Origin: Haloterrigena turkmenica DSM 5511
GTDB taxonomy: Archaea > Halobacteriota > Halobacteria > Halobacteriales > Natrialbaceae
Direction of reading: 5' to 3'
Assembly (NCBI RefSeq): GCF_000025325.1
Contig: NC_013747.1
Span: forward strand, 1 to 64,000
DNA length: 64,000 bases
The notes under the pieces were generated by a model. That model worked only from the letters and a program-made list of their open reading frames with translations, ran no database searches and was not told the DNA's origin. Positions 53,660 through 62,047 of this stretch are shown here, one piece after another; the first letter of the stretch is position 1; each line of letters opens with the position of its first letter. A program made the position numbers and the translations under genes.

Positions 53660-54690
53660 AGTTCGTCACCTCCGACGATCTCGGCGTCGTCGCGTTCTTT
53701 CGGCGACGGGATCGCCGCCGACTCGCGGCCGTAGAAGACGAAGCGGATCGCCTTCTCGAGGCCGCCGTCGAAGAGGTCCTCGCGAGCCGACGGGATCAGC
53801 GTGTGGACCAGCAGCTGCTGGTCGTTGGCCCGGACCGTCAGGGTCCCCGGCGTCAACGTGATGCTGTTGGCCAGCGCGAGCAGCGGGAGGCCGCTGCGGA
53901 CCCGCGCGTTGACTCGAGTCAGCGTCGGCTCGATCGGCATCGACGGCCGGAGGATCACGGCCGAGACGGCGATGTTCGCCTTGACGATCTCCCAGAGCAG
54001 ATACGGGATATAGAAGACGAACCGGACGGCCCGCAGCGGCGACTGGACCCTGTCCAAGGGCATCGAAAAGGTGACGTGGGCCAGCGAGACCGAGACGATG
54101 CCGGCGACCGCCGCGCCGGTGAGGAGATCGAACCAGTAGAACGGATCTCCGAGGACGAGATAGAAGCCGAAGGAGATCCAGAACGTCGCGAACAGGCGAT
54201 CGAACCCCGTGTGGGAAAGGACGAGACGACCGTGACGGGCCGCCCGCTCGACTGGCGCCTCGTCGTAGGACATCCCGACGCGGTCGAGTTCCCGCTCTAA
54301 GGGCTGGAGCATCGACGCGGTGACGCCCGGACTGTACTCCGGATCGAGCACGAGCCGATCGATCCCGTGGTCGTCGGCGTAGGCCCGGAAGATCTCGGCG
54401 TAATCCCGGGGACCGAAGAGGTACTCGTCGGTCCCGAGGACGGCCGTTTCGATCGTCACGTCGGCCCCGTCGGCGTCCTCCTCGACCCAGTTTTCCGCCC
54501 GCTCGAGCAGCTCCTCTGCCCCGTCGCTCATCCGCTTCCCTTCGGGCAGATCGACATCGTAGGGGAGTGCGATGACCAGGTGACACTCGAGGGAGTCGGC
54601 CGTCTCGAGGCCCGACTGAACCGCGTAGCCGACCGTTTGCCGGACGGTCACGGTGTCCGACAGCGGTACGAGTACGCGTTCAGCCGCCAC
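53656..54690 (-). CDS. mnhE: UspA-MnhE fusion, antiporter subunit E
   Basis: 344 residues in two parts. Residues 1-140 look like a universal-stress-protein domain (RVLVPLSDTVTVRQTVGYA, then HGIDRLVLDPEYSPG). Residues about 165-330 are MnhE: four hydrophobic segments, with LLWEIVKANIAVSAVIL and LPLLALANSITLTPGTLTV, the family signature. The first gene of the operon, with a GTG start. The soluble domain may let a nucleotide or stress signal regulate the antiporter (inference). Confidence 0.9.
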   Translation of the reverse strand: MAAERVLVPLSDTVTVRQTVGYAVQSGLETADSLECHLVIALPYDVDLPEGKRMSDGAEELLERAENWVEEDADGADVTIETAVLGTDEYLFGPRDYAEIFRAYADDHGIDRLVLDPEYSPGVTASMLQPLERELDRVGMSYDEAPVERAARHGRLVLSHTGFDRLFATFWISFGFYLVLGDPFYWFDLLTGAAVAGIVSVSLAHVTFSMPLDRVQSPLRAVRFVFYIPYLLWEIVKANIAVSAVILRPSMPIEPTLTRVNARVRSGLPLLALANSITLTPGTLTVRANDQQLLVHTLIPSAREDLFDGGLEKAIRFVFYGRESAAIPSPKERDDAEIVGGDEL

Positions 54691-54719
54691 GGCACATCAC
54701 TCCCGGTGACCGTCGATGG

Positions 54720-54727
54720 ATATTCAT
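54720..54727 (-). promoter_or_regulatory. TATA-like box of the antiporter operon
   Basis: ATGAATAT on the coding strand, about 33 bases before the GTG start at 54690. It could drive all nine overlapping genes. Confidence 0.4.
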
Positions 54728-54935
54728 GAGACTCGTCGTTAGTCGAGTCAAGCGTCACCTGTAGGAAAACGATTTCGTTATCTGCCAGACTGCCGGCCGA
54801 TTTGCTGGGTTTTCACGGGCTGTTCATGACGAACGACCGTATTTTCTGTTGCGGTTGTGACGCCGGTCAAACGACGGGCCAACCGCCCGACCGATACTTT
54901 TACAACTATACTTGTTCTATCGCAATTCGAATTTC

Positions 54936-55124
54936 ATGACGGCAACGAACGAGACCGTTTACGGTCGGATCGAGACCGCACGCACCGAACTGACGCCGAT
55001 GCAGGTCGCGACGGGGCTGCTGTTCGCGGCGGCGATCGCGTTCACGTTGCTCTTCCTTCAGGATCCCCTCGCCCACGACGCGATGCACAACTTCCGCCAC
55101 GGCGCCGGCATCGTCTGTCACTGA
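54936..55124 (+). CDS. cbtB: cobalt transporter subunit CbtB
   Basis: 62 residues with one membrane segment (about 22-42) and the C-terminal His motif of CbtB: PLAHDAMHNFRHGAGIVCH. The His and Cys residues probably bind Co2+. The start was set at the ATG before TATNET; eight more residues are possible. An A+T-rich AACTATACT lies about 28 bases before it. cbtA follows after 3 bases. Confidence 0.9.
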   Translation: MTATNETVYGRIETARTELTPMQVATGLLFAAAIAFTLLFLQDPLAHDAMHNFRHGAGIVCH

Positions 55125-55127
55125 GCG

Positions 55128-55910
55128 ATGCTCTCAGACTATCTGCAACGCGGCGTCCTCGCGGGAGTCGTCGCCGGCCTCGCGTACGGACTGTACATTG
55201 CCTTCGTCGCGAACCCCCTCACCGAGTACGTCCACGACGCCGGCCACGACCACGCCGGACACGGTCACGACCACGGCGCCGGCGATCACGGCCACGCACA
55301 GGAGGGCGCCGAACACGTCGTCTCCGAGACGACGACGGCCCTCGTCAGCGTCGGCAGCGGCGTCCTCTGGGCGATCCTGCTGGGCGGGCTCTTCGCCGTT
55401 GCGCTGTACCTCTTCGAACCGGCGCTGCCCGGCCGCGACGGACTCGAGTCGTACGTCCTCGCGGGCGCTGGGTTCCTGACCGTCTCGGCGACGCCGTGGC
55501 TGGTCGTCCCGCCCGCAGCGCCGGGCGCCGACCACCTCTACGGCGTTGACGCGAGAATCGGCATCTACGTCGGTCTCGTCGGTCTCGGTGCGGTGGTCTC
55601 GGCGGCGGCGATCCTCGCGTACAGGCGAGAGGCACCCCGGAATCCGGCACTCGGCGTGCTCGCCGCCGCAGTGCCGATCGCCGCGGTTGCGATCGTGCTG
55701 CCGCTGGTCACGCCGACGGTCGTCACCCAGCCCGACGTCGCCGGCGAGCTCGTCACGGCGTACCAGGCGCTGGCCGCGCTGAGCCAGGCCGCGATCTGGG
55801 TGCTGATCGCGGGCACGTTCAATCGGCTCCGGCGGCGGGCCGAACCCGCGGTCGACGCCACGGATGCATCGGACGCGAACTCACGCGACCAGCTGACGAC
55901 GAATCCCTAA
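55128..55910 (+). CDS. cbtA: cobalt transporter subunit CbtA
   Basis: 260 residues, about six membrane segments, starting LSDYLQRGVLAGVVAGLAYG as in CbtA. The first outer loop has a His-rich stretch (HDHAGHGHDHGAGDHGHAQ, about 43-62), a likely Co2+-binding site. CbtB plus CbtA import cobalt for cobalamin. A ferredoxin-like gene follows 9 bases after the stop, suggesting a joint role in cobalamin supply. Confidence 0.9.
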   Translation: MLSDYLQRGVLAGVVAGLAYGLYIAFVANPLTEYVHDAGHDHAGHGHDHGAGDHGHAQEGAEHVVSETTTALVSVGSGVLWAILLGGLFAVALYLFEPALPGRDGLESYVLAGAGFLTVSATPWLVVPPAAPGADHLYGVDARIGIYVGLVGLGAVVSAAAILAYRREAPRNPALGVLAAAVPIAAVAIVLPLVTPTVVTQPDVAGELVTAYQALAALSQAAIWVLIAGTFNRLRRRAEPAVDATDASDANSRDQLTTNP

Positions 55911-55919
55911 GTTTTCGAG

Positions 55920-56285
55920 ATGCAACGCCAAACCGACCGACAGCGCGACCGACTCGCCGCACAGGTGTTCGTCTGTACGAACGACCGCGACTCCGAGTAC
56001 GTCTGTTGTGCCGACGTCGGCGGGCAGGCGACCCTCGAGGCGGTCACTGACTGGCTGCGCGAGCGCGACGCGTTCTGGAACCCGATCTCGGTGATCGAAA
56101 CCGGTTGTCTGGGCCTGTGCAGCGAGGACGGCACGGCGATCGCGATCCAGCCCCGCGACGAGTGGTACTCGGACGTCCGGCCGGCGGAGGTGCCCGACCT
56201 GCTCGAGACCGAGTTCGGACCCGACGCCGAACGGGTTGGCGAGGAGTATCGGCGACGAACGGACGATCCGTCGGCCGACGAGTGA
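55920..56285 (+). CDS. [2Fe-2S] ferredoxin-like protein
   Basis: 121 residues of the thioredoxin-like ferredoxin type: FVCTNDRDSEYVCCAD provides Cys ligands near 19 and 29-30, and IETGCLGLCSEDGTA the last pair. Relatives (CbiW-like) occur in haloarchaeal cobalamin clusters, so an electron-donor role in corrin-ring or cobalt chemistry is likely (inference). The gap to cbtA is short; an operon of three is clear. Confidence 0.85.
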   Translation: MQRQTDRQRDRLAAQVFVCTNDRDSEYVCCADVGGQATLEAVTDWLRERDAFWNPISVIETGCLGLCSEDGTAIAIQPRDEWYSDVRPAEVPDLLETEFGPDAERVGEEYRRRTDDPSADE

Positions 56286-56509
56286 GGCTCGGTCGCTCGC
56301 GCTCTCGCGGTACGACGGAGTCGAGCCACGTTCCTCGCGACGCGACGGTTTTTCTGTTCCAACGCGTTCGTACGGTCACTATTGCAGTGATTCTCGAGCC
56401 TTGGCGGAGAGTTCGAGCCCTGCAGCGTCCCGGAGTGACATCCTGTCGGCCGTGTATTAGCAGTTTCCGATGAATCCATCTTAAGAGATATTGAGTGGTG
56501 TGTAGACAC

Positions 56510-56947
56510 ATGACGCGGAAGACGTTGGTTCCGGTCGACGGGTCACCGCAGGCCGAAGCGGCGCTTCAGTACGCGCTCAAGGAGTTCCCGGACGCAGAAA
56601 TCACCGTGCTACACGTCGTTCAGCTCCCGGAAGGATACTGGTCCCTGTTCGTCGAATCGGAGGCGGAGTTCCCGGGACACGAGCGAGCGGAGGAGCGAGC
56701 TCGCGAACTGTTCGACGCGGCCGAGCAGCGCGCAGCGTCGGTCGACCATCCGATCGAAACGACGATAGAGATGGGCGATCCGGCGCGAGAGATCGTCGAA
56801 TACGCCGTGACGAACGACTTCGATCAGATCGTAATGGGGAGCCACGGCCGGCACGGCGTCGATCGATTGCTATTCGGAAGCGTCGCGGAAACGGTCGTGC
56901 GACGCGCCCCGATGACCGTCGTCGTCGTTCACGAGACAGCGGAATAG
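56510..56947 (+). CDS. universal stress protein UspA
   Basis: 145 residues with the full ATP-type USP pattern: KTLVPVDGSPQAEAALQYAL at the N-terminus and MGSHGRHGVDRLLFGSVAETVVRRAP near the C-terminus (G-x2-G-x9-G-S). It probably binds ATP and acts in stress survival. The start was set at the ATG before TRKTL; five upstream residues are possible. It is monocistronic. Confidence 0.92.
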   Translation: MTRKTLVPVDGSPQAEAALQYALKEFPDAEITVLHVVQLPEGYWSLFVESEAEFPGHERAEERARELFDAAEQRAASVDHPIETTIEMGDPAREIVEYAVTNDFDQIVMGSHGRHGVDRLLFGSVAETVVRRAPMTVVVVHETAE

Positions 56948-57118
56948 GCGCCACCCAACGGCACAACAGCAGGAGAGAGCAGATCGAATGCACTCGAGTT
57001 CGCGGCCGAGCCGGTGTGCAGTCTCGGGGACGGCGCCGGCGACGTGTTCACGACACCAGGGAACTCGAGCGAGAAATCGAACACGTATTGCGCCCGGGCG
57101 GCGGCGTCCGAGTCCGTT

Positions 57119-57283
57119 CTACAGGGGGATAGCAGCGATCTCTGTGGAGCCACAGGAGGAGCAGTTCGCTTCGTCTGTCGAGAGCGTCGTTCCACAGCGA
57201 CGACACTCGTAATGGACGTTGGTCCGTTCGGCGCCGCTCCGAGCGTCGCCGATCCAATTCAAGAGGTCGATTAATACAGACAT
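57119..57283 (-). CDS. 54-residue zinc-ribbon protein
   Basis: A short gene on the minus strand: ATG at 57283, stop TAG at 57119-57121. The product starts SVLIDLLNWIGDARSG, then VHYECRRCGTTLST, then ANCSSCGSTEIAAIPL. CxxC and CxxC spaced about 14 residues apart form a zinc ribbon. This pattern is common among small haloarchaeal proteins of unknown role. It is divergent from the thiolase, sharing an A+T-rich promoter area with repeats. Confidence 0.75.
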   Translation of the reverse strand: MSVLIDLLNWIGDARSGAERTNVHYECRRCGTTLSTDEANCSSCGSTEIAAIPL

Positions 57284-57335
57284 CCGTGACTGTCACTCGA
57301 TTCTGTCGTCCAGTCCAATAAATACTTTGTGTTCA

Positions 57336-57376
57336 TATGTCTAATTTGCTAGCTTATAACTAGATATATGTCTAGA
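57336..57376. promoter_or_regulatory. A+T-rich control region with repeated ATATGTCTA
   Basis: ATATGTCTA occurs at about 57336 and again at about 57367, and CTAGA-TATATG-TCTAG forms an inverted repeat (57360-57375). The block lies between the divergent zinc-ribbon and thiolase genes and may be a shared operator. Confidence 0.4.
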
Positions 57377-57507
57377 ATGGGGAATTACAGTCGGCAGTTC
57401 TTCGCTAGATCCGAGACTGGCCCTCGAGTTTCGAGCACGACCGTTTCTCCCACGCGAATTGCGACCCACGACCAAGGTTAATCTGGGTCCGTGTGGACTG
57501 CTCTCCC

Positions 57508-58695
57508 ATGTCCGGTTCCGGGATTGATACCGACGTTATCCTCGTCAACGGCGCGCGAACACCCCACGGAACGCTGCTCGGCTCGCTCGCGGGCGTCGAG
57601 GCGGTCGAACTCGGCCGCACAGCGATCGACGGCCTCCTCGAGCGCGTCGACATCGACGCAGGCGATATCGACTGGGTGGGTCTCGGGAACGCCATCCAGG
57701 CCGGAATCGGTCAGGTGCCGGGCCGACAGGTCGTCGTCGAGTCCGCGCTGCCCAACGAGACGCGTGCGACGACGATCAACGAGGCCTCGGGATCCGGAAT
57801 GAGTGCGATCACGCTCGCGGCGGATCGGATCGACGCCGGCCGCGCCGACCTGGCGGTCGCGGGCGGGTTCGAGTCGATGACGAACGCGCCGTGGATCCTC
57901 CCCGACTACCGGACAGGACGCCGGTACGGCGACGTCGAGATCAAGGATTCGATGCTGCTGGACGCGCTGTGGGACGTCAACCTCGACGTCCACATGGGCG
58001 AGATTACCGAAGGAATGGTCGACCGCGAGGGAGTCTCCCGCGAGGCACAGGACGAGTACGCCCTCGAGAGCCACCAGTGGGCCGCCGAGGCGATCGACTC
58101 GAGCGCGTTCGACGACGAGATCGTTCCCGTCGAGACGGACGGCGAGACGGTCGAGACCGACGAGGGTCCCAGACCCGACTCCACGCTCGAGGAACTCGCC
58201 GAACTGCCGACCTCGTTCCACGAGAACGGGACGATCACGCCGGGTAACGCCTCGAAACTCAGCGACGGCGCGGGTGCCGTGCTGCTGGCCGACGAAGCCG
58301 CTGCCAACGAACGCGGCCTCGAGCCAGTGGCGAGACTCGTCGACTACGCCACCGCCTACCGCGATCCCGACCGGTTCAACGAGGCCGTCGGCGACGTCGT
58401 CGAGAACCTCCTCGAGCGCAACGACCTCGCGGTCGACGACGTCGACGCCTACTGGATCAACGAGGCCTTCGCCGCGCAGGCGGTCTACGTCATGGATCGC
58501 GTCGGCATCCCGCGCGAGAAGATGAATCCGCAGGGCGGCGCGGTCGCGTTCGGCCACCCAATCGGCGCCTCCGGCGGGATGCTCGCGGCAAGTCTCGCCT
58601 ACCAGCTCCGTGACGATCCCGACATCGAGCGCGGCTTCGTCGGGATGAGCATCGGCGGTGGCGGCGCGATCATGGGACTGCTCGAGAGTTACTGA
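57508..58695 (+). CDS. thiolase-family acetyl-CoA acetyltransferase with Ser for both catalytic Cys
   Basis: 395 residues with the full thiolase fold. The usual nucleophile motif N-x-x-C-G-S-G is NEASGSGM here, with Ser94 in the Cys place. The C-terminal C-x-G-G-G motif is SIGGGGA, with Ser381. His350 in FGHPIGASGG is present, as is NEAFAAQ. I recall haloarchaeal ketothiolases reported with a Ser-based active site, so this may be active rather than broken. It could serve acetoacetyl-CoA or PHA-precursor chemistry. No partner (OB-fold subunit) gene is adjacent. The start is the ATG before SGSGIDT. Confidence 0.86.
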   Translation: MSGSGIDTDVILVNGARTPHGTLLGSLAGVEAVELGRTAIDGLLERVDIDAGDIDWVGLGNAIQAGIGQVPGRQVVVESALPNETRATTINEASGSGMSAITLAADRIDAGRADLAVAGGFESMTNAPWILPDYRTGRRYGDVEIKDSMLLDALWDVNLDVHMGEITEGMVDREGVSREAQDEYALESHQWAAEAIDSSAFDDEIVPVETDGETVETDEGPRPDSTLEELAELPTSFHENGTITPGNASKLSDGAGAVLLADEAAANERGLEPVARLVDYATAYRDPDRFNEAVGDVVENLLERNDLAVDDVDAYWINEAFAAQAVYVMDRVGIPREKMNPQGGAVAFGHPIGASGGMLAASLAYQLRDDPDIERGFVGMSIGGGGAIMGLLESY

Positions 58696-58790
58696 TCGCG
58701 TCCGAACGCACCCGCCACGACCGAACGGAAACCGTCCCTCCGGACCGATCGTGGCTCGAGACCTCAGTCGACGGTCCCGTCTTCGAGACG

Positions 58791-58800
58791 TTTACTTATC
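58791..58800 (+). promoter_or_regulatory. TATA-like box of pyrD
   Basis: TTTACTTATC, about 27 bases before the ATG at 58822, suits a leaderless transcript. Confidence 0.5.
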
Positions 58801-58821
58801 GGCCGTTCCGACTACCAGCAA

Positions 58822-59892
58822 ATGACGCTGTACTCGCGGGTTCGCCCCCTCGCGTTCAAGCTGCCGGCCGAGACGGCCCACGACCTCGGCAAGCGAACGC
58901 TCCGGGCGGCCCAGTCGACGTGGCCGACGCGGCGAGCCCTCGCCGCGGCCTATCGGTATGACCATCCCGCGCTCGAGGTCGACCTGTTCGACTCGACGTT
59001 TCCGAACCCGGTGGGGATCGCGGCCGGCTTCGACAAGAACGCCGAGGTGACCCACGCCCTCGAGGCGCTCGGCTTCGGGTTCGTCGAAATCGGCACCGTC
59101 ACGCCCTATCCGCAAGAAGGCAACGACCGTCCCCGGCTATTCCGGCTGCGGGAGGACGAGGGGATGATCAATCGGATGGGCTTCAACGGGCAGGGAATGG
59201 AGACCGTCAAGGAACGACTCGAGGAAGACGGCACGCCGGGATTCCCGCTTGGCGTCAACATCGGGAAGATGAACTCCTCGACCGAACGGGAGGCGATCGA
59301 GGACTACCGACGGGTCTTCGATCGGGTCTCGCCGTTCGCCGACTACGTCGTCGTCAACGTCTCCTGTCCGAACACGCCCGACGAGTTCAACGAGGCCTCG
59401 CCCGAGCATCTGCGGGCGATCTTCGAAACCCTCGAGGCCGAGAACGACGGGAACGTGCCGATGCTGGTGAAGATCGGTCCCGACGAGCCCGAGGACGCGA
59501 TTTTGGATCTCGTCGATATCGTTCAGGAGTTCGGTCTGGACGGGATCGTCGCGACGAACACCTCGACGGCTCGCGAGGGGCTCGAGTCGCCCGCCCGTGA
59601 GGAGTGGGGCGGACTCAGCGGCGCCCCCATCGAAGACAGATCCACCGACGTGATCCGAACGATCGCCGGGCACACGGACGGCGAACTCCCGATCGTCGGC
59701 GTCGGCGGCGTCGATTCGGCCGCGAGCGCCTACGAGAAGATTCGCGCGGGCGCGTCGCTCGTGCAACTCTATACGGGGTTCGTCTACCGGGGGCCGTCGA
59801 CGGCCGGGCGGATCAACCAGGGACTGGTCGACCTGCTCGAGCGCGACGGATTCTCGTCGGTCGAGGACGCGGTCGGCGCCGATCTCGAGTAG
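58822..59892 (+). CDS. pyrD: dihydroorotate dehydrogenase, class 2 (quinone)
   Basis: 356 residues. Oxidises dihydroorotate to orotate in pyrimidine synthesis, passing electrons to quinone. The class 2 N-terminal extension is present (SRVRPLAFKLPAETAHDLG), then FPNPVGIAAGFDKNAE, FVEIGTVTPYPQ, NRMGFNGQGM, VNVSCPNTP with the class 2 catalytic Ser, and VGVGGVDSAASAYEKIRAGASLVQLYTGF for FMN binding. The dihydroorotase-like gene of the preceding step lies convergent 0.6 kb downstream. Confidence 0.95.
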   Translation: MTLYSRVRPLAFKLPAETAHDLGKRTLRAAQSTWPTRRALAAAYRYDHPALEVDLFDSTFPNPVGIAAGFDKNAEVTHALEALGFGFVEIGTVTPYPQEGNDRPRLFRLREDEGMINRMGFNGQGMETVKERLEEDGTPGFPLGVNIGKMNSSTEREAIEDYRRVFDRVSPFADYVVVNVSCPNTPDEFNEASPEHLRAIFETLEAENDGNVPMLVKIGPDEPEDAILDLVDIVQEFGLDGIVATNTSTAREGLESPAREEWGGLSGAPIEDRSTDVIRTIAGHTDGELPIVGVGGVDSAASAYEKIRAGASLVQLYTGFVYRGPSTAGRINQGLVDLLERDGFSSVEDAVGADLE

Positions 59893-60039
59893 CGTCGCGG
59901 CGCGGACCGATGGCTATGATCCTCGAGTCGCGAGGGCGGCCCTCGCGGAACGGGCGTAGCGGGGAGCATCCGCTGCGGCGGATATAGCGGTCCACCGTAG
60001 CGACGGGCGACTCACGCCGAACGGGGGCGGCGCCGACGG

Positions 60040-60279
60040 TTAGTCGGCGGGTTCGGCGTCGTCGATCGCGTCGTCGAGTCCGTGCAGTTCCGCCGGGCCG
60101 ACGGCCTCGTCGGCGCGTTCCTCACGGATCTCGCGGGAGGTCGAGTCCTCCTGTTGGGACTCGACGACGGGATCGGTGTCACCGTCGGTCACGGAGAGGT
60201 ACACCGACCGAAGCTCCGCCGTCTTGTCTGCCTCGTCCGTCTCTCGGTCCTCGTCTGCCTCGGATTCGGATTCGGTCAT
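60040..60279 (-). CDS. small acidic protein, unknown
   Basis: 79 residues, very acidic with many Glu, Asp and Ser. A moderately ordered part reads TAELRSVYLSVTDGDTDPVVES. No Cys and no membrane segment. I do not recognise the family. A TTTATATTC box lies about 40 bases before the start. It sits between the two pyrimidine-pathway genes on the same strand as the dihydroorotase-like gene, but its role is unknown. Confidence 0.6.
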   Translation of the reverse strand: MTESESEADEDRETDEADKTAELRSVYLSVTDGDTDPVVESQQEDSTSREIREERADEAVGPAELHGLDDAIDDAEPAD

Positions 60280-60449
60280 GGGTGGTGACCCTCATCGAAT
60301 CCGATGGATCGGGCGGTGAATATAAACCCCCCGCCACTTTCACGAAATGAGAATCGTCGGTATCAACGACATCCGTTCCCGTCCAGACGAACGGCGTAAT
60401 CGAAAGCGACAGGTACGGTCACTGTTCGACGTCGGCGGAGTCGTCGTCG

Positions 60450-61823
60450 CTACACGTCGTCGACGGCGACGCGAGTCCCGTAGCCGGAGTCGCCGACGAC
60501 CTCGCCGTCCTCGTAGACGACCTCGCCGCGGACGACGGTCGTCACTGCCTTGCCGGTGAACGACTCTCCGATAAAGGGCGTCACGCAGTTCTTCGAGTGC
60601 AGTTCGTCGCTATCCTCGAGCGTCCACGCATGTTCGGGGTCGACGATCGTGAAGTCGGCATCGGTGCCGACCTGCAGCGATCCCTTCTGGGGGTACATCC
60701 CCCAGATCTGCGCCGGACGGGCCGAGTGCCGTCGCACCCACTCCTCGAGGGAGAGCCGGCCTTGATCGACAAAGGAGAGCATGACCGGAATTTCGGTCTC
60801 GAGGCCGACGAAGCCCGAGACGGCGTCCCAGGTGTTGCCGAAGGGGTCGTCGACTTTCTTCTCCTCGGGGGTGTGGGGGGCGTGATCGGTCGCGATGGTA
60901 TCGATCGCGCCCTCGTCGATACCGACCTCCCACAACCGCTCGCGCTCCTCGGCGTCCCGAATCGGGGGCTGAATCCGCGCCGGGTTCCCCTTCTCGCGCA
61001 TGACCTCCTCGGTGAACCAGAGGTAGTGGGGCGTCGTCTCGGCGGTGACGTCGACGCCGCGTTCCTTGCCGCGAGCGACGGCCTCGGCCGCGGAGCCGGA
61101 GGAGACGTGGAACATGTGGACCTTTGCGCCGGTCTCCTCGGCGAAGGTGATCATCCGCTCGACGGCCTCCTGTTCGGCAATCACGGGCCGGGAGTGGGAG
61201 TGATCGATCGGGTCGTTTCGCCCCTCGGCCTTGAACCGCTCCGTGTAGTGGTCGATGATCTCCCCGTTCTCCTCGTGGAAGCCCAGCCGTTTGCCGGTCT
61301 CGCGGATCGTCTCCATCGCCTCGATGATCTCGCCGTCGTTCGGCGGCGGGACGTCGCCCACCGTCGACCCGAGGAAGATCTTGAACCCGAGCGGGCCGAC
61401 CGCGTCGATATCGGGGATGGTATCGAGGTTCTCGCTCGTGACGACCGCGTAACTCTGGAAGTCGACGTGGGCCGAGGCCTCGCCGCGCTCGAACTTCAAC
61501 TCGAGGTGCTCCGGCCGGTCGATGACGGGATCCGTGTTGGGCATCCCGACGACGGTCGTCACGCCGCCGGCGGCCGCGGCCCGCGTGGCCGACTCCCAGT
61601 CTTCCTTGTACTCGAGGCCGGGCTCGCGGTTGTGGATGTGGCCGTCGACGATCCCCGGCACCAGCGCGTTACCCTCGCCGTCGACGACCTGCTCGGCATC
61701 GGGAAGCCGGTCGCTGCGGCCGACGGCGACGATCTCACCGTCCTCGACGGCGACGCCCGAGTCAGGCGAGCGGCCCGCCGGCGTGACGACGGTACAGTTG
61801 CGTACGACGAGATCAACGGACAT
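60450..61823 (-). CDS. pyrC: dihydroorotase-like amidohydrolase
   Basis: 457 residues. The binuclear-metal amidohydrolase pattern is visible: VDGHIHNREPG (HxH), the carboxylated Lys in GFKIFLGSTVG, His in VHMFHVSSG, and Asp in IATDHAPHTPEEK. It is in the class I dihydroorotase group that includes allantoinases. The nearby pyrD favours dihydroorotase, but allantoinase activity is possible. The longer frame upstream was rejected: a TATA-like box about 29 bases before this ATG fits a leaderless start. It diverges from the epimerase gene. Confidence 0.86.
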   Translation of the reverse strand: MSVDLVVRNCTVVTPAGRSPDSGVAVEDGEIVAVGRSDRLPDAEQVVDGEGNALVPGIVDGHIHNREPGLEYKEDWESATRAAAAGGVTTVVGMPNTDPVIDRPEHLELKFERGEASAHVDFQSYAVVTSENLDTIPDIDAVGPLGFKIFLGSTVGDVPPPNDGEIIEAMETIRETGKRLGFHEENGEIIDHYTERFKAEGRNDPIDHSHSRPVIAEQEAVERMITFAEETGAKVHMFHVSSGSAAEAVARGKERGVDVTAETTPHYLWFTEEVMREKGNPARIQPPIRDAEERERLWEVGIDEGAIDTIATDHAPHTPEEKKVDDPFGNTWDAVSGFVGLETEIPVMLSFVDQGRLSLEEWVRRHSARPAQIWGMYPQKGSLQVGTDADFTIVDPEHAWTLEDSDELHSKNCVTPFIGESFTGKAVTTVVRGEVVYEDGEVVGDSGYGTRVAVDDV

Positions 61824-61847
61824 TGCCGAGAGGTTGCTGAGGGGCGC

Positions 61848-61856
61848 GCATATAGC
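61848..61856 (-). promoter_or_regulatory. TATA-like box of the dihydroorotase-like gene
   Basis: GCTATATGC on the coding strand, about 29 bases before the ATG at 61823. Confidence 0.45.
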
Positions 61857-62047
61857 TTCCCCAAACGAATCGCGCCCGGTCCGCGAATCCCGGGTGCATC
61901 GCACACCATTCTCCGGAGCGGGCAATGCGATTCCGGACCGTGACCGACAGATCCGTCCCCGTAAGCACCAGTTTACGGGAGCGAGCAGACGGAACCGCGA
62001 AGGTACGAATCGGATACTAAACAGCGGGTGGCTGGTAGAACGGTCCA

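Noticed and set aside
54760-54935. Cobalamin riboswitch before cbtB
   Set aside because: No B12-box-like sequence or long leader was seen; the likely TATA box lies close to the start codon.
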